This document shows positions 35,145 to 44,024 of a stretch of DNA of 64,000 nucleotides, piece by piece. The stretch's first letter is position 1; every line of letters starts with the position of its first letter. The notes below the pieces were generated by a model. That model was not told the DNA's origin. It worked only from the letters and a program-made list of their open reading frames with translations, and searched no databases. Source of the stretch: Cyanobacteria bacterium REEB459 (GTDB lineage: Bacteria; Cyanobacteriota; Cyanobacteriia; Phormidesmidales; Phormidesmidaceae); the NCBI GenBank assembly GCA_018970085.1, contig JAGWXD010000003.1, positions 1 to 64,000 on the forward strand, read 5' to 3'. Position numbers and translations under genes: made by a program.

Positions 35145-35729
35145 CTAACCCGCGCTACTGGCGGCGCGGCGTTCCATTTCTGTGCGAATGGCTTGCATGG
35201 TTTCCGTTAAACTATTTTCAAACAGTTTATAAAACATACCCTTAAACGGGCCTAAATCGGTTTCGGCCTCAGCCTGCACCTGTTGGGAAATCAATAGCCG
35301 AGATATCGCATTGGCTTCCGGGGGAGGGGTATCCAACCGCCAGTGCCCGTACATATAGGCCAGATTACCCTGGAGCATCTGAAAGCTAATTTGTTGTTGA
35401 TTGATTTCCAGATTTTCGGTGCGGATTCTAGACTCTACGATAGATAACAGAATCCGGCGACGGTCTAGTTGCTCAACCACTTTACGACCGCCTTCAGCCT
35501 CTAAAATTCGACTCTCAACTACCGTTGGCAGGAATTGATGGAAATTGCCGTAATCGGTGAGAACAGCCCAGGCGATCGCCCCTTCTGCAGGGGTAAGCGC
35601 CAGGATGCGATACTGACCCCGCCCCCCCTGTAGCAATAGCTGACCTGTCATCAGGTGAGTCCAGTCTGCTGGCGTCAAATCGGCCAGATAGGTTTGGGTT
35701 GGCAATACCTGATCAGATAATTGGGACAT
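35145..35729 (-). CDS. START/SRPBCC-fold cyclase-dehydrase-like protein
   Basis: 194 residues. The SRPBCC (polyketide cyclase/dehydrase, COQ10-like) fold is suggested by EGAIAWAVLTDYGNFHQFLPTVVESRILEAEGG, then a run of beta-strand segments (KVVEQLDRRRILLSIV, ISFQMLQGNLAYMYGHWRL) and the long C-terminal helix GMFYKLFENSLTETMQAIRTEME. Such domains bind lipids or other hydrophobic ligands. In cyanobacteria and plastids, related proteins act with thylakoid lipids or carotenoids, but nothing here fixes the ligand. It lies 58 bases upstream of the TIR-like gene on the same strand. Confidence 0.85.
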   Translation of the reverse strand: MSQLSDQVLPTQTYLADLTPADWTHLMTGQLLLQGGRGQYRILALTPAEGAIAWAVLTDYGNFHQFLPTVVESRILEAEGGRKVVEQLDRRRILLSIVESRIRTENLEINQQQISFQMLQGNLAYMYGHWRLDTPPPEANAISRLLISQQVQAEAETDLGPFKGMFYKLFENSLTETMQAIRTEMERRAASSAG

Positions 35730-35826
35730 AATTAAACTGAACTACCCTACCGTTAGTTTAACCTCAGGGTTTTAGTTTCTGCTGCCCATCGGTAACCTTA
35801 GCCCTCCGGAGGGACCCTCTCGAGCT

Positions 35827-36321
35827 ATGCCTGACTTTGACAGTGTCAATGCCGCCTACCAAAACCTATCAAACCAATTGCAAAGCCTGATTCTGGCTAC
35901 GGTGAATGCTGATGGCAGCCCTCAGATTAGCTACGCTCCCTATGTGATGGACGAAATTCACCAGATTTATATTTTTGCCAGCGGTTTGGCAGGTCACACC
36001 GCTAACCTGCTTAGGGGAGGGGAGGTCAGTGTTCTACTGATTGCCGACGAGGCTCAGTCAGCTCAAATCTTTGCCCGCCAGCGCCTCACCTACCAGTGCA
36101 CGGTGCAACCGGTGCCACGGGATAGTGCCCTGTGGTCAAGGGTGAGCGATCGATTCCTAGATCGCTTCGGGGACATCATTGAAACCCTGCTCTCCCTTGG
36201 GGATTTTCAAATATTTCAACTAAGTCCCCGTGGGGGTCGATTTGTGATGGGATTTGGTGCCGCCTATGAGGTTGATCCTAATCGGCTGAGCCAGCTTAAA
36301 CCTGGCCCGGTGAGGGGATAG
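35827..36321 (+). CDS. HugZ-type pyridoxamine-oxidase-fold protein
   Basis: 164 residues, one split-barrel flavin/heme-binding domain. N-terminal LQSLILATVNADGSPQISYAPYV is the family signature, followed by IYIFASGLAGHTANLLRGGEVSVLLI and the C-terminal LGDFQIFQLSPRGGRFVMGFGAAYEV, characteristic of HugZ heme-utilisation proteins. Possible roles are heme storage or degradation without the classical heme oxygenase, or flavin-linked redox. Divergent from the START-like gene. Confidence 0.88.
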   Translation: MPDFDSVNAAYQNLSNQLQSLILATVNADGSPQISYAPYVMDEIHQIYIFASGLAGHTANLLRGGEVSVLLIADEAQSAQIFARQRLTYQCTVQPVPRDSALWSRVSDRFLDRFGDIIETLLSLGDFQIFQLSPRGGRFVMGFGAAYEVDPNRLSQLKPGPVRG

Positions 36322-36338
36322 GCCCTGCCCGCTTAAGG

Positions 36339-37763
36339 TCAATCCACAGTTAGCACAAACCTTCCTGGCATAGCCTGGTTATAGGCATTGACAACAGCAG
36401 TATACTGGCCGTTGCGAGGAAGGGTGACGACGATCTCTGAATCAGTGGTATGGGGGTTGGCATTGTCGTTTTCCCCTAACACCTCACCTTGATCATCGAT
36501 CAATACCAGGTAGGTGTCAAAGTCAGGACTTTGTAATATCAGGTGAACAGTTTCACCCCGTTGGCCTCGAAAGGAGAATTGTTGAAAGTAGGTACCATCG
36601 TCAAGGACAGGATCACCTGGCCCCAGCCGCCCTTGATGACGTAAAAGAGCTCCTTCTAGTTGGGCTGGAGCTGCTCCCCGGGCCGTCGCCCGAATTTGGT
36701 AGCGGCCAGTTTCTCCTTTAGCTACAGCATTAGCGAAAATTAGATAGGTGGCCGTGTAGGGTAAGGCCAGGGAGATGCGAGGGTTATAGCCGCCACCGCT
36801 GTCATCATCCTGGATAAACACATCCTCGTGGTCGGGGGCCATCAAAACCAGGAAGGAATCCATCTCATTGCTAACCATATCAATGGTCACAGTCTGGCCA
36901 GCCTGACCTTCAAACCGGTAAGGGTTGTAATAGCTGCCATCGGGTAGAACATTACTACTATCGTCTAAACGACCCTGCAAGGAAGACCCGTTCAGGGCAA
37001 TGGCAATTGGCTGGCGACGGGTACGGGCGATAGGTACCGTAGTCGTCGCCCGACCCGATCGCACATCGCCAAGGAAGGATTGCACCAGATCGGTGGGAAT
37101 GGCAAAGCCAATACCAACGCTGCCGCCACTTTCGGTGGTGGTAAAGATGGAGGTGTTAACCCCAATCAACTGACCATTGCTATTCAGCAGGGGGCCGCCA
37201 GAATTACCAGGATTAATGGCCGCATCGGTTTGAATCAGATTGCGATCGGAATCGAGGCGGCTAACAATGCCCATGGTAAAGGTCCCTTGCAAGCCAAAGG
37301 GGTTACCAATGGCAAAGGCGGTTTGACCAACCCGCACCGAGTTGGGGGGAGCGATCGCCACGGTGGGCAGGCTAGTGGGATTACCCCTGAGTTTAACCGC
37401 AGCGAGATCCAGACGATTTTGGCCGTAGGCTACCACCTCACCTGAAAAGGCACGCCCATCGGCCAACCGTACTCGCACCACCCGGTCGTCGCCAACAACA
37501 TGGGCATTGGTGAGAATTAACCCGTCAGGGTCGATCAGGCTGCCACTGCCAACCCCAGCCTGGGTTTCAATGGCCACCACCGCTGGTTTAACCCGCTCGT
37601 AGACCTGAACTCGAGTGGCTTCATCCAATCCCGATTGAGCTAGGGCTGGTAGGTCAGAGGCGAACCCCAAGCAACCCGGAACCAGCCCCAACCCAGCGCT
37701 CAAAACTAAGGAACCGGCCAGCCATGTTCTGACTATCCTGACCATAGTGCTGCTGCCCTCCAT
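36339..37763 (-). CDS. HtrA/Deg-type serine protease with two PPC domains
   Basis: 474 residues. A signal or lipoprotein-like leader (1-43; a cysteine follows PG in GLVPGCLG) is followed by a trypsin-fold domain with catalytic H88 (LTNAHVVG), D119 (LDLAAVKL) and S188 (GNSGGPL). Instead of the usual PDZ domains, two bacterial pre-peptidase C-terminal domains follow (about 262-362 and 370-474), each starting DGSYYNPYRFEGQAGQTVTI-like or DDGTYFQQFSFRGQRGETV and ending in a beta-strand with YQIRA or FVLTV. It probably acts in periplasm or cell envelope quality control. Start 37763 or the ATG of MVRIVRTW. Confidence 0.92.
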   Translation of the reverse strand: MEGSSTMVRIVRTWLAGSLVLSAGLGLVPGCLGFASDLPALAQSGLDEATRVQVYERVKPAVVAIETQAGVGSGSLIDPDGLILTNAHVVGDDRVVRVRLADGRAFSGEVVAYGQNRLDLAAVKLRGNPTSLPTVAIAPPNSVRVGQTAFAIGNPFGLQGTFTMGIVSRLDSDRNLIQTDAAINPGNSGGPLLNSNGQLIGVNTSIFTTTESGGSVGIGFAIPTDLVQSFLGDVRSGRATTTVPIARTRRQPIAIALNGSSLQGRLDDSSNVLPDGSYYNPYRFEGQAGQTVTIDMVSNEMDSFLVLMAPDHEDVFIQDDDSGGGYNPRISLALPYTATYLIFANAVAKGETGRYQIRATARGAAPAQLEGALLRHQGRLGPGDPVLDDGTYFQQFSFRGQRGETVHLILQSPDFDTYLVLIDDQGEVLGENDNANPHTTDSEIVVTLPRNGQYTAVVNAYNQAMPGRFVLTVD

Positions 37764-37812
37764 CGCTAAGATACCACCCTGAGCCAGGCGGACACATCGC
37801 CGACCCTGTCAA

Positions 37813-39402
37813 CTACTGACTAATGGCGGGGGCTTTTAGAACCGGCAGGGCCGCCACCGGAATCGAACCCTCGCCAGTTTTCTGACTAGCCACAAAGACC
37901 TGATTCAGGCGAAAGTTTAAACTTTGGGTAGTAGCATCGTAAATTTGGGTCAGCAGTTTTGGATAAAACCCAAACCCAATAATAGGTACCAGCAAACAGG
38001 CAATAATAAATACTTCCCTAGGCTCGGCATCTACCAGCACCTCGTGTTCAACCAAGGCTTTGTTTTCGGGTCCATAAAAAATCTCCCGGAGCATCGAGAG
38101 CAGATAAATCGGAGTCAAAATCACTCCAATCGCCATAAACAAAACCGCAATTAACCGGAAGGTAAAGCTATAGGCATCGCTGGTAGCGAAACCCACAAAC
38201 ACCATTAGCTCCGCCACAAATCCACTCATGCCAGGCAGAGCTAAAGAGGCAAGGGAACAGGTTGTAAACATCGCGAAGATCTTTGGCATCTTTTTGCCAA
38301 CCCCGCCCATTTCCTCCAGGACGAGGGTATGGGTGCGATCGTAGGTAGCCCCAACCAGAAAGAATAAACTAGCCCCAATTAAGCCATGGGAAACCATTTG
38401 TAACATGGCTCCACTCAGACCTAAATTGGTAAAAGACGCGATACCAATTAATACAAAGCCCATGTGAGAAATGGAAGAATAGGCGATTTTCCGCTTTAGA
38501 TTACGCTGAGCAAAGGAGGTCAGAGCGGCATAAACAATATTAACGCAGCCTAAAATTACCAGAATGGGAGCAAAGTAGGCGTGGGCGTCGGGCAACATGC
38601 CAAAGTTCATTCTAATCAGCGCGTATCCTCCCATTTTCAAAAGAATGCCAGCCAGCAACATATGCACCGGGGCAGTAGCTTCTCCGTGGGCGTCGGGCAA
38701 CCAGGTATGCAGGGGAATAATTGGCAGCTTTACCGCATAGGCCACTAGAAAGGCCAGATAGAGGAGCAGCTGTAAACGCAGGGGATAGGCCTTTTCAGCC
38801 AGTAAACCCATGTCAAAACTAACGGCGTCACCATAGAAGGCCATAGCCAGGGCTGCCACCAAAATAAACAGAGACCCCCCAGCGGTATAGAGAATGAACT
38901 TGGTGGCGGCGTAGAGTCGCTTTTTGCCGCCCCAAATCGATAACAACAGGTAGACCGGGATTAGCTCTAACTCCCAAAACAAAAAGAACAGCAGTAAATC
39001 CTGCACAGCAAAGACGCCTATCTGGCCACTATACATAGCCAACAATAGAAAATAAAACAGCTTGGGTTTAAGGGTGACGGGCCAGGCGGCCAGGGTAGCC
39101 AGGGTCGTGATAAACCCAGTCAATAGCACCAGGGGCATAGACAGACCATCGACCCCCAGGGACCACTTCAAATCCAGTTGGGGCACCCAGGTATAGGTTT
39201 CAACCAGTTGCAAGCCTGACTGACTGAAGTCGTAATTCAGGGCAAAGGCCACCACGATCAGTACAAAGTCGATCAGCCCGACAATCAGAGCATACCAGCG
39301 AACAGTTTTACCATTTTCATCGGGAAGCAGAGGAATAGCCAGGGAGGCTAGTAAGGGAAAAAGGATGACGGTTGTCAACCAGGGAAAGGTCTCGAGGTCC
39401 AT
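37813..39402 (-). CDS. ndhD: NDH-1 subunit 4 (NdhD1-like)
   Basis: 529 residues from the ATG at 39402 ([16 protein letters not shown]), the usual NdhD1 start; TTG 39432 would add ten residues. A proton-pumping antiporter-like subunit with about 14 membrane segments: [40 protein letters not shown] (conserved glutamate), [20 protein letters not shown] and [16 protein letters not shown]. With NdhF1 it forms the distal membrane arm of NDH-1L, used in respiration and cyclic electron flow around photosystem I. It lies 125 bases after ndhF. Confidence 0.96.
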   Translation of the reverse strand: MDLETFPWLTTVILFPLLASLAIPLLPDENGKTVRWYALIVGLIDFVLIVVAFALNYDFSQSGLQLVETYTWVPQLDLKWSLGVDGLSMPLVLLTGFITTLATLAAWPVTLKPKLFYFLLLAMYSGQIGVFAVQDLLLFFLFWELELIPVYLLLSIWGGKKRLYAATKFILYTAGGSLFILVAALAMAFYGDAVSFDMGLLAEKAYPLRLQLLLYLAFLVAYAVKLPIIPLHTWLPDAHGEATAPVHMLLAGILLKMGGYALIRMNFGMLPDAHAYFAPILVILGCVNIVYAALTSFAQRNLKRKIAYSSISHMGFVLIGIASFTNLGLSGAMLQMVSHGLIGASLFFLVGATYDRTHTLVLEEMGGVGKKMPKIFAMFTTCSLASLALPGMSGFVAELMVFVGFATSDAYSFTFRLIAVLFMAIGVILTPIYLLSMLREIFYGPENKALVEHEVLVDAEPREVFIIACLLVPIIGFGFYPKLLTQIYDATTQSLNFRLNQVFVASQKTGEGSIPVAALPVLKAPAISQ

Positions 39403-39527
39403 AGGGTTATCAAGATTATTGGTGGTCGGCAAACATTACCAGGCAAGAAACTGGAAAGATAAACCAAGGGATCACCCTTCTACCAAAGTTTGTTTCAGAG
39501 AATTGACCTGAAACAAACTCAGCAGAC

Positions 39528-41597
39528 CTAGGTGATTCCTGAAAGTAGAACCAGCCCCAAAACAGCACCAAACACAATCAAGGCATAAAATTGAGCCCGT
39601 CCGTTCTCCAGATATTTCAAGCCTTCGCCGGTAATCAGGGTAACAAAGCCAGTGAAATTAACCAGACCATCGACAATACGGATATCGATATTGAGTACCT
39701 GTTTAGCCAGTCGACGACTACCCTGTACAAACACCACCTCGTAAAGGTCATCAACATACCACTTGTGGAGAGAGACGTTATAGAGGAAGGGAATCTTAGA
39801 GGCAATGGCACCGGCATCAATGACCCGGGTTCGATACATTAAGACCGCCAGCACAATCCCGACGGTAGCGATCGCCACGGAACTACCGGCCATCAGAGTA
39901 AACTCACTCCAATCAAAGGCCTCCAATTCTTCAGCCACACCACCGGGATGGATGAAAGCTTCAAAGAAGTTGGCAAAGGGAGTACCTAAGAGCCCGATCA
40001 AAACCGAGGGAACAGCCAGAACCAGGAGGGGAAAGGTCATGGCTAAGGGAGACTCATGGGGTTCATGGCCATGGTGGGAATCACCAGAATGATCATCTTC
40101 AGAGTCGAGGGTCAACTCCTGAGGGTTCATCGCCCCTGGCCCCAGAGATAGCCCCAACCGTTGCAGGTGCGCCTGCTTTAATTGCCGACGAGTGGCCTGG
40201 TCGTTACCCCGAAAAGACCCTTCAAAGGTAGAAAAATACATGCGAAACATGTAAAAGGCGGTAATTCCGGCTGTCAACCACCCGATCGCCCAGAGGGCCG
40301 GATTAACCGCAAAAGTAGAGCTCAAGATCTCATCCTTTGACCAGAAACCAGCAAAGGGAGGAATGCCACAAATAGCCAGAGTGCCGATCAAAAAGGTCAG
40401 GGCCGTAATCGGCATATACTTGCGCAATCCCCCCATCAACCGCATATCTTGGGCCAGCACCGGGTCGTGGCCGACCACCGCTTCCATGCCATGGATCACT
40501 GAACCAGAACCGAGAAACAGCATGGCTTTGAAGTAGGCGTGGGTCATCAGGTGAAACAGACCGGCACTATAGGCCCCTACCCCCATCGCCATCACCATGT
40601 AACCCAGCTGGGACATGGTGGAAAAGGCCAGGCCTTTTTTAATATCATTTTGGGTGATGGCGATGGTCGCTCCCATCAGAGCCGTAAAGGCGCCAGTCCA
40701 GGCAATCACCGTCATCACCGCAGGGATAGGCTCAAACACCGGATACATCCGGGCGACCAGAAACACCCCGGCGGCCACCATGGTAGCGGCATGGATTAAG
40801 GCGGAAATGGGAGTTGGGCCTTCCATGGCATCGGGCAACCAAACATGGAGAGGAAACTGGGCTGATTTAGCCACTGGCCCTAAAAACACCAGCACGGCAA
40901 ACACCGCCGCCAGGGTTGGGGCTAACCCTCCAGTATTAACTAGGTTGGTGAGGCGATCGCCCATGACCTGAAAATCAAAACTACCGGTCGCCCAAAACAG
41001 AGCTAGCATCCCCAACAACAGGCCAAAGTCTCCTACCCGGTTAGTGACAAAGGCTTTTTGACAGGCTTCAGCGGCTGCTTTGCGGTTATACCAAAAGCCG
41101 ATTAATAGGTAGGAACACATGCCCACCAGTTCCCAAAACACATAGACTTGGAGCAGGTTAGGACTGATGACCAGGCCCAGCATCGAAGAACTAAACAAAC
41201 TCAGGTAGGCATAAAACCTGACGTAGCCTGGGTCGTGGGCCATGTAGCCATGGGTATAAATCATCACCAAAAAAGCTACCGTGGTGACCACCACCAACAT
41301 CAGGGCCGCCAGGTGATCTACGGTGTAGCCCATCTCTAGGTGGAAATCGCCAGCGGCGGCCCACTCAAACATGGAGGTATAGGTAGGATGACCCTGCACC
41401 TGACTCCAGAAGAACAGAAAGGATAACACCATAGCCGCCCCGGTCAGGGAAACGATTAGAACAGCTGCTGGCTGCCTCAGCTTGCTGGTGGTTTGGCTGT
41501 AGGAGATCAGGCCGACCCCTACGATCGCCGCTCCGACCAGGGGTAACACCGGTACCAGCCAGGCGTATTGATACAAAAGGTCGATAGATTCCATCAT
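39528..41597 (-). CDS. ndhF: NDH-1 subunit 5 (NdhF1-like)
   Basis: 689 residues, about 15-16 membrane segments. Diagnostic: LYQYAWLVPVLPLVGAAIVG, YTVDHLAALMLVVVTTVAFLV, VFWELVGMCSYLLIGFWYNR, FPLHVWLPDAMEGPTPISALIHAATMVAAGVFLVAR, and the long lateral helix region toward the C-terminus. A histidine/aspartate-rich loop (DDHSGDSHHGHEPHESP) precedes the last segments. Start 41597 or 41594. Paired with ndhD1 as in other cyanobacteria, which points to the respiratory NDH-1L complex rather than the CO2-uptake NDH-1MS forms. Confidence 0.96.
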   Translation of the reverse strand: MMESIDLLYQYAWLVPVLPLVGAAIVGVGLISYSQTTSKLRQPAAVLIVSLTGAAMVLSFLFFWSQVQGHPTYTSMFEWAAAGDFHLEMGYTVDHLAALMLVVVTTVAFLVMIYTHGYMAHDPGYVRFYAYLSLFSSSMLGLVISPNLLQVYVFWELVGMCSYLLIGFWYNRKAAAEACQKAFVTNRVGDFGLLLGMLALFWATGSFDFQVMGDRLTNLVNTGGLAPTLAAVFAVLVFLGPVAKSAQFPLHVWLPDAMEGPTPISALIHAATMVAAGVFLVARMYPVFEPIPAVMTVIAWTGAFTALMGATIAITQNDIKKGLAFSTMSQLGYMVMAMGVGAYSAGLFHLMTHAYFKAMLFLGSGSVIHGMEAVVGHDPVLAQDMRLMGGLRKYMPITALTFLIGTLAICGIPPFAGFWSKDEILSSTFAVNPALWAIGWLTAGITAFYMFRMYFSTFEGSFRGNDQATRRQLKQAHLQRLGLSLGPGAMNPQELTLDSEDDHSGDSHHGHEPHESPLAMTFPLLVLAVPSVLIGLLGTPFANFFEAFIHPGGVAEELEAFDWSEFTLMAGSSVAIATVGIVLAVLMYRTRVIDAGAIASKIPFLYNVSLHKWYVDDLYEVVFVQGSRRLAKQVLNIDIRIVDGLVNFTGFVTLITGEGLKYLENGRAQFYALIVFGAVLGLVLLSGIT

Positions 41598-41991
41598 GAC
41601 TGCCTACCCCAGAATCTGGATTGATCTGGCAAAAGCCGCTTACATTTTGACATACCCTTTCCCAAGCAGTAGTAGAACATAGGGCACAGTTTTAGATTTT
41701 GCCCTGGTTTTTACCCTTTACAGGGCTCAGACAAATCCATCCAGAAGGTCTAAAAACCTTTTCTAGAGAAGGCTTCAGGAGAATCTAATCAGTTCTGATA
41801 AATTTATTTTTCTTAAGGAAAACATTCGATTGTGGTCCCTGATTGGCTCACCAGAGGATTGGTAAAAGTAAATCCTGAGGAAACATCATCTCTATGGTTC
41901 TGGCTCTATGGCCCAACCATGGCGACTGGGGCAACAGAGTCCGCTAAGCTGGCTCTATTGCTCAATCTTGATTGCCCAATCTTGTTCACCC
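41598..41991. other. 394-base divergent region before ndhF and the decarboxylase gene
   Basis: AT-rich (notably 41750-41830), carrying two divergent promoters. TGACATAC and TTACATTT near 41640-41653 resemble half-sites of the light-regulated HLR1 box but not at the expected spacing. The alternative longer start of the decarboxylase (41908) falls in this region. Confidence 0.45.
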
Positions 41992-43482
41992 ATGCCTAGA
42001 TCGCAGTGCCTCAATCAGACCCAAACCCCTTTATTGACAGCAATTCAAGCCGTCAGCCAGCGGCCCCACGCCGCCTTTTACACCCCCGGGCACAAGGGCG
42101 GACAGGGAGCCAGCGACACACTCAAGGGATTACTGGGATCAGCCGCCCTCAGGGCCGATTTGACGGAATTGCCAGAACTGGATAATTTGTTCGCCCCAGA
42201 AGGGGTGATTGAAGCCGCCCAAGAGCTGGCGGCAGCGGCCTTTGGGGCAGAGCAAACCTGGTTTTTGGCAAATGGCTCTAGCAGCGGCTTAGAGGCGGCT
42301 ATCCTGGCTACCTGTAATCCAGGAGACAAAATTATTGTGCCCCGCAATGCCCACCGGTCAGTGGTTTCAGGCTTGATTTTAGCCGGTGCCCGACCGGTTT
42401 ATGTTCAACCTCAGTATAGCCCTGAACTGGGATTGGCTGGAGGACTGGAGCCTGGGGCGATCGCCCGGGCCCTGGAGGGCCATCCCGATAGCCGGGCCGT
42501 GTTGGTGGTATCACCTACCTACCATGGCTTTTGCTCTGACCTGCAAGCGATCGCAACCCTTGTCCATCAGCATGGTCTGCCCCTATTGGTGGATGAAGCC
42601 CACGGGCCTCACTTTGGTTTCCACCCTGGTCTGCCCCAATCAGCCCTGAGCCAGGGGGCCGATCTGGTGGTGCAATCGACTCACAAGGTCTTGTCGGCCC
42701 TGACTCAGGCGGCCATGGTGCATTGTCAGGGGCCGCGGCTGAATCGAGATCGACTGCGGGCCGCCTTGCAGATGACCCAATCCACCAGTCCCAGTTACCT
42801 GCTGCTGGCTTCCCTAGATGCCGCTCGCCACCAGATCGCCACCGTTGGAGAAGGGCTGCTGGGGCAAACCCTGGGCCTGGCCCTGGAAATGGGACGGCAG
42901 ATTGACGCCATCCCTGGATTTAGAGTACTGAAAAAGGCAGAGATTCTGGCGACCCAGATCGGCACAGATCTGGATCCAACCCGTCTGACGCTCGATGTGA
43001 GCGGGTTAGGCCTGAGCGCATCCGAGGCAGACGACTATCTGCACCAAAGCCTAGGGGTAACGGTTGAACTAGCCCAGGGCTCCTATCTCACTCTGATCGT
43101 TAGCCTGGGGAACAACTCCCGGGATGGCCACAATTGCGTTCGGGCTTGCCGCATCCTGGCTCAGACTTACTCGCGATCGCCGCAGCCAGCCAAACCATGG
43201 CCCCTCGCCTCCAGGGAGGATGGCGGTAGTTTCACCCTGCCCAGCCTATCTCCCCGTCAGGCTTTTTTTAGTCAGGCCGCTACTCTACCCACCCAACTGG
43301 CCCTGGGACGCTTAAGCGCCGATACCATTGCCCTCTATCCCCCAGGCATTCCCACCCTGGTAGTGGGAGAGGTAATTACCCCTGAAGCGATCGCCCACTT
43401 GGCCGCCCTGCAGGCCGCAGGAATCACCCTAATCGGGGCCACTGACCCCAGTCTGACCACCCTTAGGGTACTTGCACCTTAA
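41992..43482 (+). CDS. Orn/Lys/Arg-type PLP decarboxylase
   Basis: 496 residues from ATG 41992, which puts the conserved TPLLTAIQAVSQRPHAAFYTPGHKGG at the N-terminus as in family members; the ATG at 41908 would add 28 unlike residues. Aspartate-aminotransferase fold: LANGSSSGLEAAIL, VVSPTYHGFCSDL, LPLLVDEAHGPHFGF (D201, H204) and the pyridoxal lysine K232 in STHKVLSALTQ. A C-terminal domain (about 380-496) ends TLVVGEVIT. Members decarboxylate arginine, lysine or ornithine to polyamine precursors. The short form without the N-terminal wing domain is usual in cyanobacteria. The substrate cannot be told. Confidence 0.92.
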   Translation: MPRSQCLNQTQTPLLTAIQAVSQRPHAAFYTPGHKGGQGASDTLKGLLGSAALRADLTELPELDNLFAPEGVIEAAQELAAAAFGAEQTWFLANGSSSGLEAAILATCNPGDKIIVPRNAHRSVVSGLILAGARPVYVQPQYSPELGLAGGLEPGAIARALEGHPDSRAVLVVSPTYHGFCSDLQAIATLVHQHGLPLLVDEAHGPHFGFHPGLPQSALSQGADLVVQSTHKVLSALTQAAMVHCQGPRLNRDRLRAALQMTQSTSPSYLLLASLDAARHQIATVGEGLLGQTLGLALEMGRQIDAIPGFRVLKKAEILATQIGTDLDPTRLTLDVSGLGLSASEADDYLHQSLGVTVELAQGSYLTLIVSLGNNSRDGHNCVRACRILAQTYSRSPQPAKPWPLASREDGGSFTLPSLSPRQAFFSQAATLPTQLALGRLSADTIALYPPGIPTLVVGEVITPEAIAHLAALQAAGITLIGATDPSLTTLRVLAP

Positions 43483-43715
43483 TCATCTGACCCTGAGTAA
43501 CTGGAGATTTCCAGGGCCGACCTAAGAGTAGGACCGCAGTTGCCTAGCTCAATAGGCCAGGTAAAAAGCAGTATTAGCCTTTCATCAAGTAGGGCCTCAG
43601 CTAGCTTGAACGGACTGGCAACGGCTACACCCACCCCTCTTAACCCATCATACCAACCAGGGATCAGAGAAAAGCAGTCTGCTAAGGACCTTAGCCCCAG
43701 CGTTTAAGCATGAGG

Positions 43716-43886
43716 TTAAATCCATCCTAACCAGGATAAAATTCCCTTCCCTGTGACTAACTCAATCACAATAATGGCGATGAACCCCACCATGGCGGCC
43801 CGGCCATTGAGGCGTTCCACATAGTCATTAAAACCCGTGCGGGGGCGATGGATGTTGGGAGTTACCGGTTGCTTAAGATTGGCCAT
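43716..43886 (-). CDS. hli: High-light-inducible / small CAB-like protein
   Basis: A 56-residue protein with one membrane helix and the chlorophyll a/b-binding motif ERLNGRAAMVGFIAIIVIEL, followed by GKGILSWLG. The glutamate, asparagine and arginine of ExxNxR ligate chlorophyll and pair two helices into a dimer. N-terminal part MANLKQPVTPNIHRPRTGFN is typical. HLIPs bind chlorophyll and carotenoid, protect photosystem II assembly intermediates and rise under high light. It lies 138 bases downstream of dnaE-N on the same strand, with its own -10-like TATAAT at 43924-43929. Confidence 0.93.
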   Translation of the reverse strand: MANLKQPVTPNIHRPRTGFNDYVERLNGRAAMVGFIAIIVIELVTGKGILSWLGWI

Positions 43887-43923
43887 ACCACTGATCTAAG
43901 GCTAGAACTATCGTTAGATCTAC

Positions 43924-43929
43924 ATTATA
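43924..43929 (-). promoter_or_regulatory. Likely -10 element of the hli gene
   Basis: TATAAT on the minus strand 38 bases before the HLIP start codon, within the gap after dnaE-N. TTGACA lies 26 bases further upstream, too far for a canonical -35 partner, so an activator-dependent (type 2) promoter is more likely. Confidence 0.5.
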
Positions 43930-44024
43930 GCCCCAGCCATAGTTCAAGGGGGGGTTGTCAAAGCTGGGGAAAAGACTGGTAATTTTTCTGACAATCTTAC
44001 CCGTAAAACCCGACCAATCAGCTA

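Noticed and set aside
41639-41655. HLR1-like RpaB binding site near ndhF
   Set aside because: Half-sites are 8 bases apart rather than the expected 10 and the second is degenerate.
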